32,243 bases of DNA from a virus. The stretch is taken from positions 1 through 32,243 of IMG/VR virus record IMGVR_UViG_3300032156_000052, one strand, 5' to 3'. This document shows, piece by piece, positions 1 to 13,440 of the stretch (its first letter is position 1; each line of letters opens with the position of its first letter). The notes beneath the pieces were generated by a model. It searched no databases. It saw only the letters and a list, made by a program, of their open reading frames with translations, and was not told where the DNA came from. Position numbers and translations under genes: made by a program.

Positions 1-211
1 CCGTTGCCCCGGCACTATCACTGGTAAACCGTATATCGCCCCCTGCAGCCTGAGCGGCATACGCTCCTGAAAATATTCCCGCTGGAACATTAGAAGTAGA
101 TTGTGTACCTGTCCAACACACAAGAGTTGGAAAGTTAGTTAAATCAGCACCAACCTTAGTATGATCTATGGTCAAGGCACAAGAATATTTCCAAGCCGTC
201 GTGATAGCCAT
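1..211 (-). CDS. DUF2341-like surface/fibre protein, N-terminal fragment
   Basis: An open frame starts at the ATG at 211-209 and runs off the left edge, giving 70 residues beginning MAITTAWKYSCALTIDHTKV. The pattern of an aromatic start, an ITIDHTKVG-type strand, NFPTLV, and GGDIRFTSDSAG near residue 60 matches the start of DUF2341 domains. These often precede lectin-like or concanavalin-like folds in surface proteins and phage fibres. It begins just after the stop of the next minus-strand gene, so it is likely co-translated. The family call is by pattern only; the C-terminus and function are outside the window. Confidence 0.6.
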   Translation of the reverse strand, partial: MAITTAWKYSCALTIDHTKVGADLTNFPTLVCWTGTQSTSNVPAGIFSGAYAAQAAGGDIRFTSDSAGAT

Positions 212-212
212 A

Positions 213-791
213 TTAGATGCCCAATATTAAAATTGCATTATCAATATTGGAGTTCACAATGTACTTGAGATCATTATCCGTTGCCTGACCACCAGCAGTT
301 TGAACCGTTGCATTCAAAGACACAAAAGAGATCATGATTGTAGTGTGCACAGTTACATCGCTGAGGGCCTGCCCTGCCCATAAAAGTCTCTTGGCATGAT
401 TTGTAGTTGAAGGAGCTTCGTTAAGAACATCGAACGAAGCTTGAATAATAGCCGCAACGATCCGGCTGCGCATAACAGAGCTGTTGTAAATCTTATAAAT
501 AGCCGACAAAGAATTAACGCCCGTAGTAAGGTCCCTATTCACATCATTCCTGATCTCATCGCGGTCATAATAGGCCACCTCACTACCTGTGCCCTCTTTA
601 TAGACATAAAAATGAATATTTTGACGATATCCAACCGGTTTTTTATTTTCCTCAGACAGGCCGGTCTCGAAAACATTAACGATATACCACGTCACAAAAT
701 TAGCATCTTCCGCCTGATTAACTACGATGGATCCATCAGTTACAGATGGAAACTGGGCTTTGATCTCCGCTATCAGTTGTGCCTTAGTCAT
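213..791 (-). CDS. Unknown 192-aa protein in the tail-fibre locus
   Basis: I do not recognise this protein. It is 192 residues from the ATG at 791-789. A TTG six bases upstream is also in frame, but the AGGAG at the end of the collagen-like gene sits six bases before the ATG and decides the start. The N-terminus (MTKAQLIAEIKAQFP) looks helical; the rest is mixed, with no signal peptide, membrane segment or cysteine motif. It lies between a collagen-like fibre gene, whose stop codon overlaps its ribosome site, and a DUF2341-like gene one base downstream. This suggests a fibre accessory, adaptor or chaperone, which is inference from position. Confidence 0.7.
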   Translation of the reverse strand: MTKAQLIAEIKAQFPSVTDGSIVVNQAEDANFVTWYIVNVFETGLSEENKKPVGYRQNIHFYVYKEGTGSEVAYYDRDEIRNDVNRDLTTGVNSLSAIYKIYNSSVMRSRIVAAIIQASFDVLNEAPSTTNHAKRLLWAGQALSDVTVHTTIMISFVSLNATVQTAGGQATDNDLKYIVNSNIDNAILILGI

Positions 792-800
792 TATCAACTC

Positions 801-2033
801 CTATGTCCGGTAATACAATAAAACCAATGATGCTTGAGTAACAGTCGCGTCACTCAGAACATTTACTTCTACAATATTTCCAAAAGCCCCTGTGGAATCC
901 GTCCATCCCACCGTAGTCCCTGTCGAGTCTCGCTTAGCCACCAAGGACGGGGCAGTACCTCCCGTATTCATAGTCGTTTGTGCCGGCCATGTTGTGAATG
1001 AGGTCGCCTTTTTCAAATCAAAAGCAATAGATCCCGTTGCATCTGCATATACTTGCCAGTTCGTTATAATCAAAGGATATGGTATAAAAATCTGACCCTT
1101 AGCTCCCGTAGTCGGAACCGCTCCACCACCATCTACAACAAAAGTCATTGCTCCAGTAACGCCGGAAAATCCTGTGAGCCCTTGTATCCCTGTCTGTCCC
1201 TGGATACCCGTCTGACCTTGGAGACCCGTCTGTCCCTGAATGCCCGTCTGTCCCTGGATGCCTGTCTGTCCCTGAATACCCGTCTGTCCCTGAATGCCCG
1301 TCTGTCCCTGGATGCCTGTCTGTCCCTGAATACCCGTCTGTCCCTGAACTCCTGTCTCACCTATGAGTCCTGTCTGCCCCTGAACTCCAGTTTCACCTGT
1401 GAGCCCTGTCTGTCCCTGAACTCCTGTCTGTCCCTGTACCCCCGTCTGACCTTGGATACCAGTCTGCCCCTGTATTCCTGTCTGTCCCTGAACTCCTGTC
1501 TCGCCTATGAGTCCTGTCTGACCTTGAACTCCGGTATCACCCTGAACTCCGGTCTGTCCCTGAACTCCGGTTTCACCTATGAGCCCTGTCTCACCTATGA
1601 GTCCCGTCTGTCCCTGAACTCCCGTCTGCCCCTGAATCCCTGTCTGTCCCTGAACTCCTGTCTCACCTATGAGCCCCGTCTGTCCCTGAACTCCTGTCTC
1701 TCCCTGAACTCCCGTCTGTCCAACTAAACCTGTTTCACCCGTAAAACCCGTAACACCTAAGACACCTTGGACACCTGTTGCGCCCTGATTTCCTTGTGGC
1801 CCCTGAAAACCTTGGACACCTTGTACACCTGTATCACCCTGAAGACCTGTGGTGCCAGTCAATCCTGTAGTGCCAGTTACTCCTGTCTCACCTTGCTCAC
1901 CACCGGAAGGACCGGTTAATCCAGATAGTCCAGTAATTCCAATAAGTCCTGTGACTCCTTGCAAACCCTGAGACCCAGAGCCACCTTTGAGTTCTTGCCA
2001 ATTTGAACCATCGTAGATTTTTAATATTGACAT
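801..2033 (-). CDS. Collagen-like tail fibre / adhesin (410 aa)
   Basis: The protein has a 16-residue leader (MSILKIYDGSNWQELK), then about 275 residues of uninterrupted Gly-X-Y triplets (about residues 18-294), then a 116-residue C-terminal domain rich in beta and aromatic residues. The triplets mostly form a six-residue unit of the type G-[VIL]-[QTI]-G-[EQD]-T, with almost no proline. Such repeats form trimeric triple helices and occur in phage tail fibres; the C-terminal domain probably trimerises or binds the receptor. The start has a GGAG six bases upstream. The leader resembles short attachment segments of fibre proteins, but its partner is unknown. It is the second collagen gene in this locus. 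Confidence 0.85.
   Translation of the reverse strand: MSILKIYDGSNWQELKGGSGSQGLQGVTGLIGITGLSGLTGPSGGEQGETGVTGTTGLTGTTGLQGDTGVQGVQGFQGPQGNQGATGVQGVLGVTGFTGETGLVGQTGVQGETGVQGQTGLIGETGVQGQTGIQGQTGVQGQTGLIGETGLIGETGVQGQTGVQGDTGVQGQTGLIGETGVQGQTGIQGQTGIQGQTGVQGQTGVQGQTGLTGETGVQGQTGLIGETGVQGQTGIQGQTGIQGQTGIQGQTGIQGQTGIQGQTGIQGQTGLQGQTGIQGQTGIQGLTGFSGVTGAMTFVVDGGGAVPTTGAKGQIFIPYPLIITNWQVYADATGSIAFDLKKATSFTTWPAQTTMNTGGTAPSLVAKRDSTGTTVGWTDSTGAFGNIVEVNVLSDATVTQASLVLLYYRT
1152..1985 (-). repeat. Tandem 18-bp collagen-coding repeats (second collagen gene)
   Basis: The DNA encodes consecutive Gly-X-Y triplets in an imperfect 18-bp period, seen on the plus strand as recurring CTGTCTGTCCCTGAA-type words. 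The most regular stretch is roughly 1170-1740. The same units occur in the larger collagen gene at 4290-6638, so recombination within and between the two genes is possible. Confidence 0.9.
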
Positions 2034-2057
2034 TCCGAGCTCCGATTATCTCAAAAC

Positions 2058-3854
2058 TTATTCATACACAAAAGTTACATCAGTTGCTGCATTTGCTGTA
2101 GTAAAGTATAATCCAGTATAAAAATCTAAATTGTAAGTCATTTCAAACCCCACCATAGAATATCCATTACCAGCGTTAGTTGGGACAATCAAAGCTATAG
2201 GACTGGAATTGGTAATAGCATCATACACATTTATAGTAGTTCCGGGCACCCAAGAATTAACCATAATCTTATTCAATCTACCCGGACCATATTTAAGTAC
2301 CCCAGAACTTACACCGTGATAATTCTTATATATGGGGGAGGTATCTACAAGTCCCAATCTATGTATAACAGCATTACGAACAGCTAAAGTCAAAGGAGTT
2401 GCCTGTGCTCCAGTATTAGTATTGCTCATATAAACATAATGCATCAAAGTTGATGACCAAGGATCTGTAGAAGCATTTACAGTATGAAGTGTCACTCCGT
2501 TGATTACAAAATATACTTTACTATTACTCCAATATATCTCAAAAGTAGTATTCGTTGTTGTAGGTGCAGTAGTAGCGCCAATATTACCATTAAATGATCC
2601 GTTACTTACTACAGCTTCACTTGTAGCTTTTACAGTAACTACACTTACTACTGTGCCTGATAATCTAAAGAAAGCTCCATCAGATATAGTTGGCATGGTA
2701 TTACCATATGCCACACCCCATTGACGCACATTATTAGTAGTTCCTGTATCCCCTAATATTACATTAGATCTATATCTTAGACTGCTTCCACCTACATATC
2801 TTGCTCTTCTAACAGAGTACAATCTTGCGAACGCCGCTGCTCCAGTACCAGATGATAATGTTACTAATGAATTACTCTGTACTACAGTCCCATCAACCCC
2901 AACTCCTCCTATAGTACTTACTGATGTAGACCAGAAATTTGGATCAACAGCACCTGAGAAACCGTTCAGGTCAAATTGTGCTCCCACTAATCTTACTGGT
3001 GTTACTGACCTGATTTCTCCTTGTGGTGTATTTTCACTTTCCCAACCATAACAATCCTTAGCTGTCGCTATTTTTAAATTTCCATTGGGATCTAAAGATC
3101 TAGGAAGCGCTTCCACTATGGGGCACAAAGCTGTCTGTAACCTAAATGTAGTGGTTGTTGCCCCCCCTGAAGTTATTACTATTTTAACATACGATGATAT
3201 AGCTTGTACCGTTACACCAAAATTATCGCTGATATGATAATAATACGTGTCTATCAAATCCCAATTAGAATTATCTGGAGATTGTTCAACTTTTACAGTA
3301 CAATTTTGATTAGCAAATAAAGACACCTGTATTCCAGCCACGCCCAAAGTAGATGTACCTGTTATAGGATCAAACGTGTAACTATTTCCTGAATTCAAAT
3401 TAAACGCGGGGGAACTTGCAGAATTAGTAGCATCCGTTACTACTGATTGAATCATAGATCCATGCGTAAACATGAAATTGGTTACAGCAGCTACTACAGT
3501 AACGGTAACTGCAGCAGTACCTGTAGTCCATGCGGAAGCCCTACATCTAAGCTGTGTTAATCCTGTAACATTAAATATTCTATACGTTCCATTGCCGGAT
3601 GTACCAACACCACTTGCACTAAACTGTGTTAAAGGTATACCTGAATACACGGGATCATTATTAATCTGTGTAAACCATATCTGTACCCAGTTACTACCAT
3701 CTGCACTACCTTCCATTACAAGGGTGCCTGTCCATGTACCCGTAACCACAGCACTTGCTGAATTATGGCCTGTAAGCGCCTGAGTTACAGTTTGATTCTG
3801 CGCAGCTATGTTTCCAGTAGTTGCGGCATCATTAACCACTTTCCAATATGACAT
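2058..3854 (-). CDS. Beta-rich virion fibre-associated protein (598 aa)
   Basis: The sequence is rich in Thr, Ser, Gly, Asn and Val. Two similar beta domains lie in the first about 260 residues: each has a hydrophobic strand pair followed by an EGSADGSNW or EQSPDNSNW motif (near residues 49 and 190). The middle region (about 290-500) contains a pattern (FRLSG, later FEIYWSNSKVYFVING) that resembles concanavalin-like sandwich domains of phage fibres. AAGGGG five bases before the ATG supports the start. It sits between the two collagen-like genes and is visibly more AT-rich in third codon positions than the baseplate genes. A receptor-binding or fibre-decorating role is inferred from composition and position. 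Confidence 0.7.
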   Translation of the reverse strand: MSYWKVVNDAATTGNIAAQNQTVTQALTGHNSASAVVTGTWTGTLVMEGSADGSNWVQIWFTQINNDPVYSGIPLTQFSASGVGTSGNGTYRIFNVTGLTQLRCRASAWTTGTAAVTVTVVAAVTNFMFTHGSMIQSVVTDATNSASSPAFNLNSGNSYTFDPITGTSTLGVAGIQVSLFANQNCTVKVEQSPDNSNWDLIDTYYYHISDNFGVTVQAISSYVKIVITSGGATTTTFRLQTALCPIVEALPRSLDPNGNLKIATAKDCYGWESENTPQGEIRSVTPVRLVGAQFDLNGFSGAVDPNFWSTSVSTIGGVGVDGTVVQSNSLVTLSSGTGAAAFARLYSVRRARYVGGSSLRYRSNVILGDTGTTNNVRQWGVAYGNTMPTISDGAFFRLSGTVVSVVTVKATSEAVVSNGSFNGNIGATTAPTTTNTTFEIYWSNSKVYFVINGVTLHTVNASTDPWSSTLMHYVYMSNTNTGAQATPLTLAVRNAVIHRLGLVDTSPIYKNYHGVSSGVLKYGPGRLNKIMVNSWVPGTTINVYDAITNSSPIALIVPTNAGNGYSMVGFEMTYNLDFYTGLYFTTANAATDVTFVYE

Positions 3855-3863
3855 ATAGGCCCC

Positions 3864-7665
<3,802 letters not shown>

Positions 7666-7669
<4 letters not shown>

Positions 7670-8985
7670 GACATACCACATTGAATGACAAATTCACCCT
7701 GCATGGATCTCGCGCCGTATGGCGACCAGCCTGCAAATCCAGTAGTAACAGACGGAGACATCTGTAAAGTCGATGAACTGGGGAACTGTATAATATCTCC
7801 AACGGCATGGGTACCGTTGGAGAGCATGTGTGCCAACCCATATGCTGTGCTGTCCGCACCGGAGGCATATGCCGCGGGTAGAACCAGCGCTGCCGTCGTG
7901 GTTGATGTATTACCCGTACCGGCCACATCAAACTGCACTACAGCTGTGCGCCCCAGCTTATAGGCACGCACCGTTCCCACGGGACTTGCAAAGCCGGTAA
8001 AGCTGCACTGTGCCCATATATCCTGCCAGTGATAACCTTCACTTTGGATAGTAGCCCCGGGCAGGAGCTCCAGACATGCCGTGGCATCCGGGTTACGTGT
8101 GCCGCCAGTGGTGTACAGAAACTGGGCAATGTCTTTGTTAACATTCGTGGGCCCAGCGTTTACATTTACAACTATACGGCATACTGATGAGCTATACGCC
8201 ATACTTTTAATACGAGCAAATACACCATCACCATACGCAGCAGGGCCCGAGAATGCCAGGGCAGGGCCTTTGTCCGCATCGGTGGGGGAATCAGTTACAT
8301 TGCGACGGAGTATTAATGCGTCGGGAGAAGGATCCGCATCCAGCACAGACTTGACAAAAGTACCATCACCCGCGAAGGTTGTATGCGGAGTCTGCATCGT
8401 TAGCAGATTATTAGTATTGGACCATGACATGTACGCGGGCACAGACCCGGAGTAGTTATCACAAAACAAGATGTTGCAGTTTTTGGTCGTGTCCGCGTAC
8501 AAGGCCATCTCCGCATCACCCTTATTTATCACCGCAAGTGTGGTGCCGGAAAATGCTGTATACCCTGTCGCATTACCTATAATTTCGGTGGTCTTTGTGA
8601 TCCCGGTACCACCAGCGCGTACATGCAGCGGGCCAGTCACATAGACCTGATTGCTGGATACATAGGCAGGGGCACTTGACAAATCGGTAGATGATGCCCA
8701 TGAGGTCAGGTTACCGGCTACCCCTGACCCGGACACACCCGTGCTCAGCAACGCCCAGTCACTGTTGGTGATACCATCCACCAACTGGTACATGGCATTG
8801 GAGTCCGTGCAAAACACTACCATACCCTCTTGTCGTTGGAGAGACGGTATCGCGTCCCTCAATACGGTAGAGTCCACACTCCGCCATCCACCTGCCCCAT
8901 ACAAGGCATCATGCGTGCCATACACATCCGCAGTATCAGTCGGCACGATCTTGGCCCCAACTACTGTCCCAGGAATTGATCCCAT
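7666..8985 (-). CDS. Tail fibre protein (439 aa)
   Basis: The ATG at 8985-8983 has AAGGAG seven bases upstream, so the in-frame ATG 31 codons earlier, inside the preceding gene, is unlikely. The N-terminus has a fibre-type segment (TADVYGTHDALYGAGGWRSV) seen at the base of phage fibres. A long Ser/Thr/Ala-rich shaft follows, then a C-terminal beta domain (about 335-439) with VRAYKLGRTAVVQFDVAGTG. This tip pattern (cell-surface binding or trimerisation) recurs in virion fibres. Its stop overlaps the start of the glycosyltransferase gene. Confidence 0.75.
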
Positions 8986-8995
8986 AATTATCTCC

Positions 8996-9955
8996 TTAAG
9001 AAATGACCATAGTGACCGTGCCCACGATCGAAGTCGGCGACGTATAGCAGTTATAGTTTTCCGTATTTCCATAACCATTGCTCACCGATACTGTTGTAAG
9101 ATTCCAGATCGTCAAGAACCCATTCACACTAAGCGTGGCCGTGCCCCATGAGCTCGGGTACGCGTAGTAAATGTAATTGCTTCCGCCGGCCTGCGTGAAC
9201 GATGCCTTGGCCCGGGATGAAGCAGCATCCACCGATAGCGTAGTACCGCCCGACAACGCCGCCTCAATGATCGTCTCATTAGGCGTGGCCGAGGCACTCT
9301 GCCCCCAATACTTGGGCAATTCAAACCGTAGGTACTCTGTATCGGAAGCTGTTGTTGGATGAGCGTCCGTGCCAGTAACCGTTACAACCTGATCGGCTGT
9401 AAGGGCTATGCCCGTGTAAATCTGGGATAATGCACCCACGCTCAGCACCCCACCATACGCACCAATAGTGGTGATGCTCTGGGAGGTCAGATAATTATTA
9501 TGTGTCCAGGTCGCAGTCAAGTCGGTGCACGTCTGACCCTTGTACATGATAGCCGGATTAAGAGAGAGCGTGTAGGACAGAGTCGTGTACAGCAACCAGT
9601 CCAATGCTTGCTGGACATTGCTCATGTCCGGGTGATCCACATGATTGTAGAGCACGTCCGAGGCCCATATCGACCCGGCAAACGGTGAGCAAAACATCTG
9701 AAGATTACTGTCCAGTTGCAAGAACCCTGCCGTGGTCTCCAGAGGCATGGTCAGCTTGTGATTGATATTATCAACCGACAACACGACCGTGGAGGTGGAA
9801 TCGGTCAGCAAGCCATGTGTATGCTCACCCACCACAAACGTCTTCGTCTTCTCGGGAAGCTTGCCCAAGATATCCTCGAACAGGGCTATCTCCCGATTGT
9901 AGTTTGGGAACTCCAGGTAGCTGTTGAGCTCGTATCCGCGATATGAAAATGACAT
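8996..9955 (-). CDS. Baseplate-proximal fibre-like protein (319 aa)
   Basis: I do not recognise a named family. It follows the baseplate J (gp47-like) gene, where Mu encodes gp48 and then the fibre, but residues do not show the gp48 pattern. The N-terminal about 130 residues look like an attachment/helical domain (YRGYELNSYLEFPNYN, later NVQQALDWLL). The C-terminal two thirds are Thr/Ser/Val-rich beta, including a DQVVTVTGTDAHP segment. AAGGGAG seven bases before the ATG supports the start. It may link fibres to the baseplate; that role rests on position only. Confidence 0.65.
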   Translation of the reverse strand: MSFSYRGYELNSYLEFPNYNREIALFEDILGKLPEKTKTFVVGEHTHGLLTDSTSTVVLSVDNINHKLTMPLETTAGFLQLDSNLQMFCSPFAGSIWASDVLYNHVDHPDMSNVQQALDWLLYTTLSYTLSLNPAIMYKGQTCTDLTATWTHNNYLTSQSITTIGAYGGVLSVGALSQIYTGIALTADQVVTVTGTDAHPTTASDTEYLRFELPKYWGQSASATPNETIIEAALSGGTTLSVDAASSRAKASFTQAGGSNYIYYAYPSSWGTATLSVNGFLTIWNLTTVSVSNGYGNTENYNCYTSPTSIVGTVTMVIS

Positions 9956-9967
9956 ATGACAACTCCC

Positions 9968-11065
9968 TTAAATGTGCGACAAGATCACAAAGCTACCTAC
10001 GGAATCCCACATGTATCCGGCATACGGCACCTGATCCGTGGTCGGCAACTGTACATCAATTACCGTTGCACCATTGTTAACACATATAGCTGTGAGCCTT
10101 GATAAGTACAGTGTGTCACCCGGAGCCATGCCCGCCATGAATGATCTGATGTCCGCTTCCACTTGCTCGAGATCCACCGTGGCCGGTGACATGCCGATCT
10201 GTATCACAATCGTCGACAACTGTACCATAGACACCGTAGTCCCAGACGCAGTTACGGGCCTGAGTGATTCCACATTGGTCACCACAGCCCTGCGCAATGT
10301 CTCACCCGCGGGCATATTAATGATTGACATATCATTGGGCACTATGGTGATGTCCACCGTCCCAGCCGGCACTGCCGGGGGCGTAGCTACATAGGCATTA
10401 ACCACGGAATACATGGTAGTGGCATCCATGGGCGTGATCGTGTGTACACCCGATCCCTGCGTGCCCAGGGCAAGAGCCACTGTGCTATCCGCCGGCGTAG
10501 CCATCTGTATCGAGCTTGAGTCATACCTCAGCGTCCAGTAGTCCGTAGAAGCCGTTAAGCCGCTGGGCATAGTTCCTGTCGTGGTCCATTGTACCCGGGC
10601 ATTATCCATCCAGTCCTGCGTGGTAGTAATAATATTGGTGCTGATATTAAGGGCCGAGGGTGTAAGGGTCTCGGCCACAGCAAACGGCACAGCCGGGGTG
10701 CCTTGAGGCGTGCCCGTGAGCGACCAGTCCCGGTAATCCTTAGCCGTTCCACCGGCCGGGGGCATCTGCAGATATTCCATCACCCTCTGCGCATAGTCAT
10801 GATCCGTCTCATCGGTCAATCGGGCAATGCCGAAGATTCCCAGCGCCCAATGGTTGAGCGAATCGGTATCAGCCGTGTCCAAAAAGATCTGATCGGCCAA
10901 ATAGTCTTGATACTTGTACAGGCCCCACAGCATTGAGGCAAGGCATGCGGCCTTGATGTACACGATACTACCCTGTGTGATATCCGGGGCCGGGTCCAGG
11001 TTCTGATACCGACGCAGGATCTCTTCCAGGAGGCCGTCAAAGTCTTTGAGAAATGGAGAAGCCAT
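9968..11065 (-). CDS. Baseplate J-like protein (Mu gp47-like, 365 aa)
   Basis: The N-terminal region resembles gp47/baseplate J proteins, which form the wedge that joins the central hub to fibres: DITQGSIVYIKAACLASMLW, then LDTADTDSLNHWALGIFGI (about residues 34-98) and a DYAQRVMEYLQMPPAGGTA segment. A later part with AGTVDITIVP and VEADIRSFMAGMAPGDTLYL matches the C-terminal part of the family. A Thr-rich insertion (about 130-220) separates the two. GAGG five bases before the ATG, overlapping the gp46-like stop region downstream of its partner, supports the start. Confidence 0.85.
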   Translation of the reverse strand: MASPFLKDFDGLLEEILRRYQNLDPAPDITQGSIVYIKAACLASMLWGLYKYQDYLADQIFLDTADTDSLNHWALGIFGIARLTDETDHDYAQRVMEYLQMPPAGGTAKDYRDWSLTGTPQGTPAVPFAVAETLTPSALNISTNIITTTQDWMDNARVQWTTTGTMPSGLTASTDYWTLRYDSSSIQMATPADSTVALALGTQGSGVHTITPMDATTMYSVVNAYVATPPAVPAGTVDITIVPNDMSIINMPAGETLRRAVVTNVESLRPVTASGTTVSMVQLSTIVIQIGMSPATVDLEQVEADIRSFMAGMAPGDTLYLSRLTAICVNNGATVIDVQLPTTDQVPYAGYMWDSVGSFVILSHI

Positions 11066-11072
11066 GTTATCC

Positions 11073-11513
11073 TCAATGCGCTATAGGGCTTATGGTCTGC
11101 ACAATATTACCATTTACAACTTGGAAATTAAACACAGAGTAGTCCGAATTAGAGTCCATGCCCACGGTCCGGTACATGGCCCATGATACTATTAACCCAT
11201 TGGGCTGGGTAGCCGTGACCTTAATGTTCATCCGGGTAAAATCATCCGTATCTCTCTCCACGATCACGTCTATGGTCTTGGCCCGACCCACCTGTATGAG
11301 CCACTTAAGGGCCTCTTGACAGTACTGTTTCGCAAGATTGAGCGAGGATTCCGTAATCTTTTTGATCTTATACAGGTCACTACCAAAGGTCGGGTTGAGG
11401 GCAAAGGAGCCCTTATTGATTGTCAATGATGTAAACATATCGGTCCGGATGTCCGTGTTCTTGGTCCACGTCATTGTTGCACCGGGTGTTGCTGGGTCAA
11501 GTGCAAAGTCCAT
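11073..11513 (-). CDS. Baseplate protein, Mu gp46 family (146 aa)
   Basis: Residues 22-90 show the GP46 pattern: a DIRTDMFTSLTINKGSFALN segment, GSDLY, then a helical stretch and a strand with IDVIVERDTDD. The family is related to T4 gp25-type wedge proteins, which sit around the baseplate hub and start sheath polymerisation. The start ATG overlaps the stop of the gp45-like gene as TAATG, so translation is probably coupled. Order gp45-gp46-gp47 is as in Mu. Confidence 0.85.
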   Translation of the reverse strand: MDFALDPATPGATMTWTKNTDIRTDMFTSLTINKGSFALNPTFGSDLYKIKKITESSLNLAKQYCQEALKWLIQVGRAKTIDVIVERDTDDFTRMNIKVTATQPNGLIVSWAMYRTVGMDSNSDYSVFNFQVVNGNIVQTISPIAH

Positions 11514-12142
11514 TATATTGCCTGCGTCGTTGATGTCAGATTAGCCGAAGTCATAGCTACTACAGGGGCACCCGTGGTACCTCCCGGAGCCGTGTGCGTA
11601 TGTGCGTTGTAAAGGGTCATGAACGTATCGTTCACCAGCTTTTTTAGCAAGGCCACCTCGGTAGATCCGAGTTGGATGTGAGAGCCAGCACCCGCCTCCA
11701 CATTAACATTACCGTACACAGCCGTCAAATTTACCCCGCCACCATCTGTGTCACCCGAAATAATCTGCACATCCCCGGATCCTATGATTATCTGACTTTG
11801 ATTATCTGGACTTCCTTTTGATGGATTGACCAAGTATACAATAGATCCTTGAGAATTATCAGGATTATAAAGCAGTACTTCCCCGGGCTCCAGAACACTA
11901 ACTATACCGCCTTCTTTAATCTTCCCCGGATTCTCCGCAACCGATATGGAATTATTGCCATATTCCAGGACCACGTTCTCAGTGCCCTCTGTGGGACTCG
12001 ATGCAAACCCGTAGTGCTGAATGAACTTACCACGGAGTGTCTCGTTGGGCCGGCCATCGGCATTATACGTGCGGTATGGGCCCTTGGCCTCCACCACCAT
12101 ACCCGCAACCTTTTTAAGTATACCCTTTATTACTTCAAGCAT
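11513..12142 (-). CDS. Baseplate spike / assembly protein V (Mu gp45-like, 209 aa)
   Basis: An N-terminal OB-fold-like part (about 20-105) is followed by a beta-rich segment (118-162) typical of a trimeric membrane-piercing spike. Near the C-terminus is His181-Thr-His183 within YNAHTHTAPGG. In P2 gpV and Mu gp45 such an HxH motif binds an iron ion at the tip. An acidic Gly-rich part (SGDTDGGGVN) precedes the spike helix. The start overlaps the upstream hub gene by 13 bases, with no strong ribosome site of its own, so coupling is likely. Confidence 0.85.
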   Translation of the reverse strand: MLEVIKGILKKVAGMVVEAKGPYRTYNADGRPNETLRGKFIQHYGFASSPTEGTENVVLEYGNNSISVAENPGKIKEGGIVSVLEPGEVLLYNPDNSQGSIVYLVNPSKGSPDNQSQIIIGSGDVQIISGDTDGGGVNLTAVYGNVNVEAGAGSHIQLGSTEVALLKKLVNDTFMTLYNAHTHTAPGGTTGAPVVAMTSANLTSTTQAI

Positions 12143-13440
12143 GATCGACCCGGATCCGTTTTGTTAAGCGACTCTGAAATGTAATTGTTGAACCCACCCG
12201 GTAACCCCAACTCTAGCACAGTCGTCTGACCGGAGTTCTTGTTGGCCCGAAACGTGACCCCATACACCAGCATCACATCATCAATGATCGGTATCATCTC
12301 ATCGTGCAGCATAGCCAGGTGGTTGATATGATACGGGGCCTGTCCCGACGGGGAATGGCCATGCATCGTGTACTTGACATTATACAACTGTCGGTTCTGC
12401 TGCATTAAAGCATTGTTGATAAGGCTATTGCCGGCCTTACGCCATACCGTTGCCGAGGCCGTATCGGTGATGGATGAGGCAAACTTGGTCAGGCCCATGT
12501 ACCCGCGCTTGGTACTGTTGGATCCTATCTTGTCTATTATCAAGTAGGTGGGCACGGCTTTTTCAACCTCCCACTCCTGCTGATATGTCTGCTCATCCTG
12601 TGTTGATCCCACCAGACGTCGGAACTTGTAATAGCTCGATATGTCCGTTGAGAACGAGGCCTCAATCACATTGTTGTCATTGTTGGAAAGGAAATTATTA
12701 ATGGGCCATGCATCGTCAGTGGCAATCGTGCCGTCCGTGTTATAGCTCATGGGCTTTTCCATCTCGGACTCATCCGTGCTCAACAGCCTATGCACCTTGA
12801 TCTCATTGGTGCCGGGTATGTGATACAGCATCAGTCCCATGCCGTTTAACAAATCAGAAATGAAGTCATGCAACGTCTGCCCATAACGGGCCTTGATCTC
12901 TTCAACAGGCCCTACCGTGGTCAGTGTCTGCGTTGCCTGGTCCGTGTACGATACGGACAGCTTGGGTATCGCCAGAGTTCCTTGCGGCACTTTCCCAGCA
13001 TTAACCCACCCCGCAGGGGTTATGATGTAGTCAGTAATCTTACCATTTGTTCCTATCCGAGACAATGTATTGATTGACGAATTGAGAATGTCCTCGATGA
13101 TAGTCTTTACCACGGACTTTTTAGGGTAGGTTTTCGCCTTGATAATCATGTTGTCCACCAGGACCTGCATCATGTCCCGGCCCGAGATCGCCTGCTCAAA
13201 CGAGGTCTTGGAATAGGACTTCTCCACCCGATCCAAGTACCCCGACATAACCATTACACCGTTCACCACCCATGAGAATGATACAGACTTACCTGCAAGG
13301 TCAACGATATAGTTATTGTCAATGACTGCATTGAAGTTACCACATGCCTGGAAGATGTCCCATGACAGGGAGTAGCTCTTAACGTGATCAAAGATTTTGT
13401 TGTTGAGACGGAACTCAACGACATCTTTCTCAATCCGCAT
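12130..13440 (-). CDS. Baseplate hub protein (Mu gp44 / late control gpD-like, 436 aa)
   Basis: Length and position between the gp43-like and gp45-like genes match the hub, the trimer that holds the spike. Visible parts include an N-terminal beta domain with SLSWDIFQACGNFNAVID (about 24-41), a YLDRVEKSYS segment, and a central YGQTLHDFISDLLNGMG (about 189-205) typical of hub proteins that share the gp27-like fold. The ATG lies 11 bases inside the upstream gene and has no clear Shine-Dalgarno site, suggesting coupled translation. Confidence 0.82.
   Translation of the reverse strand: MRIEKDVVEFRLNNKIFDHVKSYSLSWDIFQACGNFNAVIDNNYIVDLAGKSVSFSWVVNGVMVMSGYLDRVEKSYSKTSFEQAISGRDMMQVLVDNMIIKAKTYPKKSVVKTIIEDILNSSINTLSRIGTNGKITDYIITPAGWVNAGKVPQGTLAIPKLSVSYTDQATQTLTTVGPVEEIKARYGQTLHDFISDLLNGMGLMLYHIPGTNEIKVHRLLSTDESEMEKPMSYNTDGTIATDDAWPINNFLSNNDNNVIEASFSTDISSYYKFRRLVGSTQDEQTYQQEWEVEKAVPTYLIIDKIGSNSTKRGYMGLTKFASSITDTASATVWRKAGNSLINNALMQQNRQLYNVKYTMHGHSPSGQAPYHINHLAMLHDEMIPIIDDVMLVYGVTFRANKNSGQTTVLELGLPGGFNNYISESLNKTDPGRSCLK

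Noticed and set aside
1053-1727. Plus-strand open frames rich in [10 protein letters not shown]-type repeats across the collagen genes (also 4809-6410)
   Set aside because: They are complements of the 18-bp collagen repeats, which keep other frames open; they have no ribosome site and no sensible fold.
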